From an uncultured bacterium (GTDB lineage Bacteria; Actinomycetota; Coriobacteriia; Coriobacteriales; Coriobacteriaceae), in the NCBI GenBank assembly GCA_905215725.1, contig CAJMRD010000060.1, positions 1-13,101 on the forward strand: DNA of 13,101 nt. The letters are read 5' to 3'. Both the position numbers and the translations under genes were made by a program. This document shows, piece by piece, positions 8,492 through 13,101 of the stretch. Every line of letters begins with the position of its first letter. Within the stretch, counting starts at the first letter, position 1. Below the pieces are notes generated by a model. It searched no databases. It worked only from the letters and a program-made list of their open reading frames with translations, and was not told the DNA's origin.

Positions 8492-8559
8492 CCGGGCTCC
8501 ATGGGTACGGGCACCGGCGGTTTAACGAATTGCCTTACCTTTAAGGCGCGAACGGAAGA

Positions 8560-9363
8560 CTACTCCTCCTCCGCGACCTCCTCTGCCTCGGAGACATACA
8601 CGGCGGTAAGGACCGTGAAGACGTAAGCCTGGATGGCGCCGACCACAAGCTCGATCGCATAGATCAGGATGAGGATGGCAAGCCAGGCCAGCGAAGGCAG
8701 GGCGCCGACGGCGTGGGCCGCGGAAACCTGCTGAAGCAGCGGCTGCATGAACATGCTCGCCATGATGGCGAACGAGCCCATGACCACGTGTCCTGCGAAC
8801 ATGTTGCAGAACAGACGGACGGCAAGCGTGATGAGGCGCAGGAAGGTCGAGAAAAGCTCGACGACCCACACGAGCACGTTCATCGGGAAGCTCACGCCCT
8901 GCGGAGCGAGGCTCTTGATGTAGCCGATCACGCCGTGAGCCTTGCATCCGTAGTAGATGAAGTACACGAAGGCGAAGATGGCGAGCGCGGCGGTGGAGCC
9001 GATTGCGCCGGTGCCGGGCTTCATTCCCGGAATCAGGCCGATCATGTTGTTGATCAGGATGAACAGGAAAAGCGAGCACAGGAACGGGAAGTGCTTCTTC
9101 CAGTTCTCACCCACGACGCCCTTGCCGATATCGTTCTCGACGTACTCGATGATGTACTCGAAACCGTTGACGAAGAAGCCCTTGGGAACCAGGGTCTGCT
9201 TCTTCTTGAACACGGCCAGGACGATCAGGAGCACGATCGTGGAGACGATCAGCCAAAACGAGTACTGCGTGATGCCGCAGCTCAGATCGCCCACGACAGG
9301 GGTGGAGCTGAACTCGCTGACCAGATGATTAATCTCATCAGGCAGCTTTTCAAAAATTTCCAC
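8560..9363 (-). CDS. atpB: F1Fo ATP synthase subunit a
   Basis: Subunit a is the stationary membrane subunit providing the two proton half-channels beside the c-ring. The 267-residue product has several membrane helices (about 35-53, 93-112, 123-140, 161-180, 190-212 and 222-258). It carries the essential arginine in LITLAVRLFCNMFAGH (Arg183, equivalent to Arg210 of E. coli) and the last-helix IELVVGAIQAYVFTVL segment. The C-terminus is an acidic tail (SEAEEVAEEE). The GTG at 9363 follows the atpI-like stop by 3 nt, with AAAGGTAAGTC ahead of it as ribosome-binding site. It heads the core structural genes of the operon. Confidence 0.97.
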   Translation of the reverse strand: MEIFEKLPDEINHLVSEFSSTPVVGDLSCGITQYSFWLIVSTIVLLIVLAVFKKKQTLVPKGFFVNGFEYIIEYVENDIGKGVVGENWKKHFPFLCSLFLFILINNMIGLIPGMKPGTGAIGSTAALAIFAFVYFIYYGCKAHGVIGYIKSLAPQGVSFPMNVLVWVVELFSTFLRLITLAVRLFCNMFAGHVVMGSFAIMASMFMQPLLQQVSAAHAVGALPSLAWLAILILIYAIELVVGAIQAYVFTVLTAVYVSEAEEVAEEE

Positions 9364-9366
9364 GAC

Positions 9367-9678
9367 TTACCTTTCGACCTCATGAGGATCTCGCAGCGCC
9401 TTGGCGACGCGAACCGCGCAGGCGGCCATAAAGGCCACGAAGCCGATCGCCTCGCCCAGGAGGAACATGCGAAATGCCTCTCCGAACAACACAAACACAA
9501 CCAAGGTAAAGACAAGCAACGCGATTGCCGAGACCGCGAGACTCACCATACCCTTGAGCATGTCCGCATTCTGTTTATCGTCAAGAACCGGCTTGAGCGT
9601 AAAGACAAAGGGAAGGAAGGCAATTGCGCCCGCGATGGCGCCTGCAACGATAGCGAGCAGATCGGCTATCTGAAACAC
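9367..9678 (-). CDS. atpI: AtpI-like small membrane protein, first gene of the atp operon
   Basis: AtpI-type proteins sit in the membrane and are thought to assist c-ring assembly or ion supply; they are not part of the final enzyme. The 103-residue product from GTG 9678 has about three hydrophobic helices (around 5-28, 43-65 and 70-92) and a basic C-terminus. I chose this GTG because GAGG lies six bases upstream. A TTG at 9753 would add 25 residues, but it has no ribosome-binding site and lies upstream of the probable transcription start of the promoter at 9740-9767. GTG 9690 is an alternative with a cramped ribosome-binding site. AtpI identity rests mainly on position directly before atpB, since the family is poorly conserved. 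Confidence 0.65.
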   Translation of the reverse strand: MFQIADLLAIVAGAIAGAIAFLPFVFTLKPVLDDKQNADMLKGMVSLAVSAIALLVFTLVVFVLFGEAFRMFLLGEAIGFVAFMAACAVRVAKALRDPHEVER

Positions 9679-9739
9679 TGGCGTCCTCACTTTCCTTTTT
9701 AACGCCTCACAGAACAGTTCCCGCCAAACATTGGTGACT

Positions 9740-9767
9740 ATTGTACGAGCCAATCGCTAAAGTACAA
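9740..9767 (-). promoter_or_regulatory. Probable sigma-70-type promoter of the atp operon
   Basis: On the minus strand a -10 box TACAAT (9745-9740, five of six consensus bases) is preceded by a 16-bp spacer and a -35-like TTGTAC (9767-9762). Transcription would start near 9733, leaving roughly a 55-nt leader before GTG 9678. A 6-bp inverted repeat (9766-9771 with 9779-9784) overlaps the -35 edge and could be an operator, though this is weak. I saw no equally good promoter further inside the operon. Confidence 0.55.
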
Positions 9768-9881
9768 CCGTAAAACAAACGGTTAATACGCACCTGTACG
9801 TTTTCTTAAGGCCTTCTTTATGCCGCAGGTACGGTAATACGTTTTTTCGAACCCCTCAGCGCAAAACGTCCGTTAACAGGA

Positions 9882-9916
9882 GTGCGCGCGGTCGCCTTTT
9901 GTTCGACCGCGCGCAC
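9882..9916 (-). terminator. Perfect 13-bp GC-rich hairpin downstream of upp
   Basis: Bases 9882-9894 pair perfectly with 9904-9916 around a 9-nt loop. It lies 42 nt after the upp stop and before the atp promoter, where a terminator is expected. On the minus strand it is followed by TCCTGTTAACGG, with no U-tract, so it is not a textbook intrinsic terminator. On the plus strand CGTTTCTTCG follows, which is only mildly T-rich. Confidence 0.55.
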
Positions 9917-9958
9917 CGTTTCTTCGTATTTGCAGCCGCGGCCGTCTTAGCCCAGCGA

Positions 9959-10606
9959 CTACAGCGTGCCGTAGATGCGGTCGCCGGCGTCGCCGAGGCC
10001 GGGAACGATGTAGGCGGCCTCGTTGAGATGGTCGTCGATGGCGCACGTATAAATATGTACGTCGGGGTCCTTTTCGGTCAGTGACTTGAGGCCCTCGGGC
10101 GCGGCGACGATGCACAGCATGCGGATGTCCTTGACACCGCGCTCGCGCAGGTAGCTGATGGCCATCTCGGCCGAACCGCCCGTGGCGAGCATGGGGTCGA
10201 CGACCAGGCAGATGCGCTGGTCGATATCCTTGGGCATCTTGCAGTAATACTCGTGCGGCTCGTGGGTGACCTCGTCGCGCTCCATGCCGATGTGGCCCAC
10301 GCGAGCGGAGGGCACCAGGTCGAGGATGCCGTCGACCATGCCAAGGCCCGCACGCAGGATGGGCACGATGGCGAGTTTCTTGCCGGCGAGCTGCTTAAAC
10401 GTTGCGGTGGTGATAGGGGTCTCGACTTCGACGTCTTCCATGGGCAGGTCGCGCATGGCCTCGTAGCCGTCAAAAAGCGCGAGTTCGCGCACGAGCTGGC
10501 GGAACTGGTTGGTGCCGGTGTTTTTGTCGCGCAGGATCGACAGCTTGTGCTGGACGAGCGGGTGATCGACAAGCGTCACACGGGACGTATCGTAGGTGAC
10601 GGTCAT
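9959..10606 (-). CDS. upp: Uracil phosphoribosyltransferase
   Basis: Upp converts uracil and PRPP to UMP in the cytoplasm (pyrimidine salvage). The 215-residue product is of normal family length. It opens with the typical VTLVDHPLVQHKLSILRDKNT, contains the RAGLGMVDG segment, the PRPP-binding loop LVVDPMLATGGSA and the C-terminal uracil-binding GLGDAGDRIYGTL. The ATG at 10606 is preceded by AAAGGGG at a spacing of about ten bases and gives the usual N-terminus. A longer in-frame reading to 10684 would add 26 residues not seen in the family. It lies downstream of glpK after a 123-nt gap, so cotranscription is possible but not shown. Confidence 0.97.
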   Translation of the reverse strand: MTVTYDTSRVTLVDHPLVQHKLSILRDKNTGTNQFRQLVRELALFDGYEAMRDLPMEDVEVETPITTATFKQLAGKKLAIVPILRAGLGMVDGILDLVPSARVGHIGMERDEVTHEPHEYYCKMPKDIDQRICLVVDPMLATGGSAEMAISYLRERGVKDIRMLCIVAAPEGLKSLTEKDPDVHIYTCAIDDHLNEAAYIVPGLGDAGDRIYGTL

Positions 10607-10629
10607 GGGTTGATTGCCCCTTTCGTTGC

Positions 10630-10657
10630 GGCCGCAAAACGGCCTTGCTGACAAGGC
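10630..10657 (-). promoter_or_regulatory. Two mutually exclusive small hairpins ahead of upp
   Basis: Between glpK and upp, 10642-10647 pairs with 10652-10657 (6 bp, loop 10648-10651). On the minus strand this stem is followed by CG and four T, like a weak terminator. A second stem, 10630-10634 with 10640-10644, would place the TTTT in its loop and shares 10642-10644 with the first, so both cannot form. This may be glpK's terminator or an attenuator for upp. No PyrR-type consensus was recognised. The rest of the 10607-10729 gap shows nothing I can support. Confidence 0.35.
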
Positions 10658-10729
10658 GCGCAGCAATGTTGCCGCCGCACGCAATGCATTAGTTTAGCGG
10701 TTTGTTGTATCGAGCAGCCCATCGCAGCC

Positions 10730-12271
10730 CTACTGTGCGGTACTGAGCGAGCGCCTGACTGCATCACACCAGCCCGCAAGGTTTTGTTCGCGGCGCTCGG
10801 CGGACATGTGGGGAAGGAAGGTCCTAACGATCTGGGCATTTTGCTCCAGCTCTTCCAGGTCTTCCCAATAGCCGACGGCAAGACCCGCCAAGTACGCGGC
10901 ACCGATTGCCGTGGTCTCCACCGTCTCGCATTGCAGCACGGGGATATCCAGCAGGTCGGCCTGGAATTGCATGATGAACTCGTTGCGCGAGGCACCGCCA
11001 TCGACAGACAGGCGCTCGATCGAAAGCCCCACGTCCTGCTCCATGGCGCGCAGCACGTCGTAGCTCTGATATGCCATGGATTCGCAGGCGGCACGTACGA
11101 TGGTCGCACGGCTCGAGGCGCCGGTCAGACCGCACACGATACCGCGGGCACGCGGGTCCCACCAGGGAGCGCCCAGACCCGCAAAGGCGGGGACGAAGTA
11201 GCAGCCCTCATTGTCGTTGATCGAAGCGGCGAGTTGTGCCGACTCGCTCACACTCGAGATGATGCCCATGTTGTTGCGCAGCCAGTTCATGGTGGAACCG
11301 GCAGCAAAGATGGAGCCCTCGAGTGCATAGCTGATCTTGCCGTCCGCGGCGATACCGATCGTGGAGACCAGACCGTTCTTGGATTCGACGACCTCGTCGC
11401 CGGTGTTCATGAGCATAAAGCAACCCGTGCCATAGGTGTTTTTGGTCTGGCCGGGATGGAAGCAGCAGTGGCCGAACAGCGACGCCTGCTGATCGCCCGC
11501 CACGCCCATGATGGGCGGCATGTTGGTCATGATGTCGCTCGCGACGCGGCCGTAGTCGCCCGAGCTCCAACGAACCTCGGGCATCATGGAACGTGGAACG
11601 TCAAAGAGCGCCAGCAGGTCGTCGTCCCAATCGAGCGTATGGATATTAAAGAGCGCCGTGCGGCTGGCATTGGTGTAGTCGGTGGCAAAGACCTGGCTGC
11701 CGGTGAGGTTGTAGATGAGCCAGGTGTCGATGGTGCCGAACATGAGGTCGCCCGCCGCCGCGCTCTCACGCGCACCGTCGACGTTGTCGAGGATCCACTG
11801 CACCTTGGAAGCCGAGAAATACGGATCGAGCGTGAGTCCCGTGCGGGAGCGCACCAGCTCTTCTGCGCCCCGCTCGACCAGCTCGTCGATCAGAGGTGCG
11901 GTGCGACGGCATTGCCACACGATGGCGTTATAGATGGGTTGGCCGCTTATGCGGTCCCACACCACCGTGGTCTCGCGCTGGTTGGAGATACCGATGGCGG
12001 CGATGCGGTCAGAATGGATGCCGCTCTTAAACTGGACCTCCATCATCACGCCGATCTGGCTGGCAAGCACCTCCATGGGGTCTTGCTCTATCCAACCGGG
12101 ACGCGGGAAGCTGGTTTTGACGCTACGACGTGCCTGCGCGACGATGCAGCCGTACTCGTCGACGATGGTCGCAAGTACCGAGGTGGTGCCGCAGTCGAGC
12201 GCCATGATGTAGGAACCGCCAAAGTCAAACGAGGCATCTTCCATGCCCAGGCTGCCCAGATTCAACGACAT
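10730..12271 (-). CDS. glpK: Glycerol kinase (FGGY family)
   Basis: GlpK phosphorylates glycerol with ATP to sn-glycerol 3-phosphate. The 513-residue product shows the FGGY fold with the residues that hold glycerol in E. coli GlpK all conserved: Arg99-Glu100 (in SNQRETTVVWD), Tyr151 (in LTLDPYFSASK) and Asp260-Gln261 (in GVAGDQQASLFGH), the Asp being the catalytic base. Further signatures are QTKNTYGTGCF, YALEGSIFAAG and VDGGASRNEF. Two oddities stand out: an N-terminal extension of about 20 residues, and Cys27 in ALDCGTTS, where glycerol kinases normally have Gln (DQGTTS). The ATG at 12271 has AAAGGTG at good spacing. It follows the YrdC-domain gene by 13 nt, probably in one transcript. No glycerol facilitator or glpD is present here. 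Confidence 0.93.
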   Translation of the reverse strand: MSLNLGSLGMEDASFDFGGSYIMALDCGTTSVLATIVDEYGCIVAQARRSVKTSFPRPGWIEQDPMEVLASQIGVMMEVQFKSGIHSDRIAAIGISNQRETTVVWDRISGQPIYNAIVWQCRRTAPLIDELVERGAEELVRSRTGLTLDPYFSASKVQWILDNVDGARESAAAGDLMFGTIDTWLIYNLTGSQVFATDYTNASRTALFNIHTLDWDDDLLALFDVPRSMMPEVRWSSGDYGRVASDIMTNMPPIMGVAGDQQASLFGHCCFHPGQTKNTYGTGCFMLMNTGDEVVESKNGLVSTIGIAADGKISYALEGSIFAAGSTMNWLRNNMGIISSVSESAQLAASINDNEGCYFVPAFAGLGAPWWDPRARGIVCGLTGASSRATIVRAACESMAYQSYDVLRAMEQDVGLSIERLSVDGGASRNEFIMQFQADLLDIPVLQCETVETTAIGAAYLAGLAVGYWEDLEELEQNAQIVRTFLPHMSAERREQNLAGWCDAVRRSLSTAQ

Positions 12272-12284
12272 CGCTTACACCTTT

Positions 12285-13013
12285 CTATTGCATCGGGTCG
12301 GACAGGACCCGTTCGATCTCTGATGCGGGAAGTGCGCCTTGGCGCAGGATCTGGAGCCCGCCGTGCTGGAACGACACGATGGTCGAGGCGTCGCGACACG
12401 GGGTCTCGCCGGCGTCGACGGCAACATCGACCCCCTCCAGGATGCGACCCTCGACGGCGGCAAAGCTTGCCGGCGAGGGCGCGCCGTGTGTGTTGGCGCT
12501 CGTGCAGGCAAGGGGACTGCCGCAGGCGCGGATGAGCGCTTGGACCACGGGAGAGGCCGAAGCGCGCAGGGCCACGGTGTCGTCGGCAGCACGCATAAAG
12601 GTCGGCACGCAGGGAGCCGCCTTGACCACGATAGTCAGGGCTCCCGGCCAGCATCGTCGCGCAAGTACGCGGGCATCTTCCGGGATATCCACGCCATAGC
12701 GGTCGAGCGCCTCGACGCCATCGACCAGCCAGGCGACCGTTTGGGTGAGCTTGCGCTGCTTGAGGGTAAAGATGCGGCGGTAGCCAGTACCAAGCGCAGG
12801 GACCGCGGCGCCGTTAACGGTGGCATGCGGATCGCGCGGCCACAACAAGGATTCGCTTGTATCTTGGGGGACGGCATCGGAGAAGGCGTTGACTGCCACG
12901 GCGACACCGTAGACGGTCTCGGTCGGGATGGCGAGAAGACCGCCGTCCCGGATGATCTTTGCCGCCGCCTCAATATTCTCTTTTGTGGGTTCTTTAAAAT
13001 AAACAGTTTTCAA
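12285..13013 (-). CDS. tsaC: L-threonylcarbamoyladenylate synthase (TsaC/Sua5, YrdC domain) with an insertion
   Basis: This family makes threonylcarbamoyl-AMP from threonine, bicarbonate and ATP, the first step of t6A formation at position 37 of ANN-decoding tRNAs. The 242-residue product shows PTETVYG (30-36), a K-x-R motif (Lys85, Arg87), CWPGALTIVV (121-130), DTVALR (145-150), TSAN (171-174) and a C-terminal DASTIV (208-213). About 35 residues lie between PTETVYG and the K-x-R motif beyond the usual spacing. No C-terminal Sua5 domain is present, so the TsaC/YrdC class fits best; the related YciO family is the alternative. The TTG start at 13013 has AGAAGGA six bases upstream. glpK follows after 13 nt. 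Confidence 0.85.
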   Translation of the reverse strand: MKTVYFKEPTKENIEAAAKIIRDGGLLAIPTETVYGVAVAVNAFSDAVPQDTSESLLWPRDPHATVNGAAVPALGTGYRRIFTLKQRKLTQTVAWLVDGVEALDRYGVDIPEDARVLARRCWPGALTIVVKAAPCVPTFMRAADDTVALRASASPVVQALIRACGSPLACTSANTHGAPSPASFAAVEGRILEGVDVAVDAGETPCRDASTIVSFQHGGLQILRQGALPASEIERVLSDPMQ

Positions 13014-13045
13014 ATGGATTCCTTCTTGCTGTTTGATATGTGGTA

Positions 13046-13089
13046 GAAAGGCTCCCCTTCCAGGGGCCGATTCCCCCTATCAGGGGGAA
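13046..13089 (-). terminator. Tandem hairpins upstream of tsaC, probable 3' end of a preceding gene
   Basis: On the minus strand an 8-bp stem with a 3-nt loop (13071-13078 with 13082-13089) is followed by a second hairpin (13054-13057 with 13063-13066, plus two outer G-C pairs across a bulge) and then TTTCT. The second stem with its short T-run resembles a weak intrinsic terminator for a gene beyond the right edge. No clear promoter for tsaC was recognised in the remaining 13014-13045, although TATCAA (13038-13033) could be a poor -10 box. Confidence 0.4.
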
Positions 13090-13101
13090 ATGTCCCGAAG
13101 G

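Noticed and set aside
9780..9841. Imperfect direct repeat (CGGTTAATACG at 9780-9790, CGGTAATACG at 9832-9841) with a central AAGGCCTT palindrome
   Set aside because: Short and imperfect, in a low-GC promoter region; could be regulator sites for the atp promoter but chance similarity is equally likely.
10784..12535. Plus-strand open frame of 583 codons opposite glpK and tsaC
   Set aside because: It is a shadow of glpK, with a composition typical of antisense GC-rich frames, and no supporting signal.

Overview
The window looks like ordinary chromosomal housekeeping sequence from a high-GC Gram-positive bacterium. The likeliest source is an actinobacterium of the class Coriobacteriia, possibly Collinsella-like; that placement is inferred from protein style, moderately high GC and gene order, not from a marker gene. 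Fourteen protein genes can be supported and all lie on the minus strand, so transcription runs from high to low coordinates. TTG or GTG starts are common: tsaC and murA use TTG, and atpE, atpB and atpI use GTG.

In transcription order: (1) 13101-12272, paired hairpins at the right edge, then a YrdC-domain threonylcarbamoyl-AMP synthase (tRNA t6A modification). (2) glpK (glycerol kinase) 13 nt further on, then a 123-nt gap with two competing small hairpins, then upp (uracil salvage). (3) A 352-nt stretch between upp and atpB that holds a perfect 13-bp hairpin after upp, a good sigma-70-type promoter at 9740-9767 and a small AtpI-like membrane gene. (4) The complete F1Fo ATP synthase operon in the classical order atpI-B-E-F-H-A-G-D-C, tightly packed with 1-11 nt overlaps or very short gaps, except for a 124-nt leader before atpE. 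(5) A strong intrinsic terminator after atpC whose T-tract touches the Shine-Dalgarno of murA. (6) murA (first committed step of peptidoglycan synthesis) followed 12 nt later by a LytR-CpsA-Psr (LCP) glycopolymer transferase. (7) A structured intergenic end, 1-165, with a perfect 12-bp hairpin right after the LCP stop and a separate rod-like element of about 99 nt.

The genes cover energy conversion (ATP synthase), wall construction (MurA makes the peptidoglycan precursor, LCP attaches secondary polymers to the wall) and salvage or modification functions (Upp, GlpK, TsaC). I see no tRNA, rRNA, CRISPR array, insertion sequence, toxin-antitoxin, phage or defence genes. I found no convincing new multi-gene system. 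The parts most worth a second look are the nested hairpin at 25-123, the terminator abutting murA's ribosome-binding site, the signal-peptide-like N-terminus of ATP synthase subunit b, the insertion in the YrdC-domain protein, and two strong hairpins without U-tracts placed where terminators would be expected.
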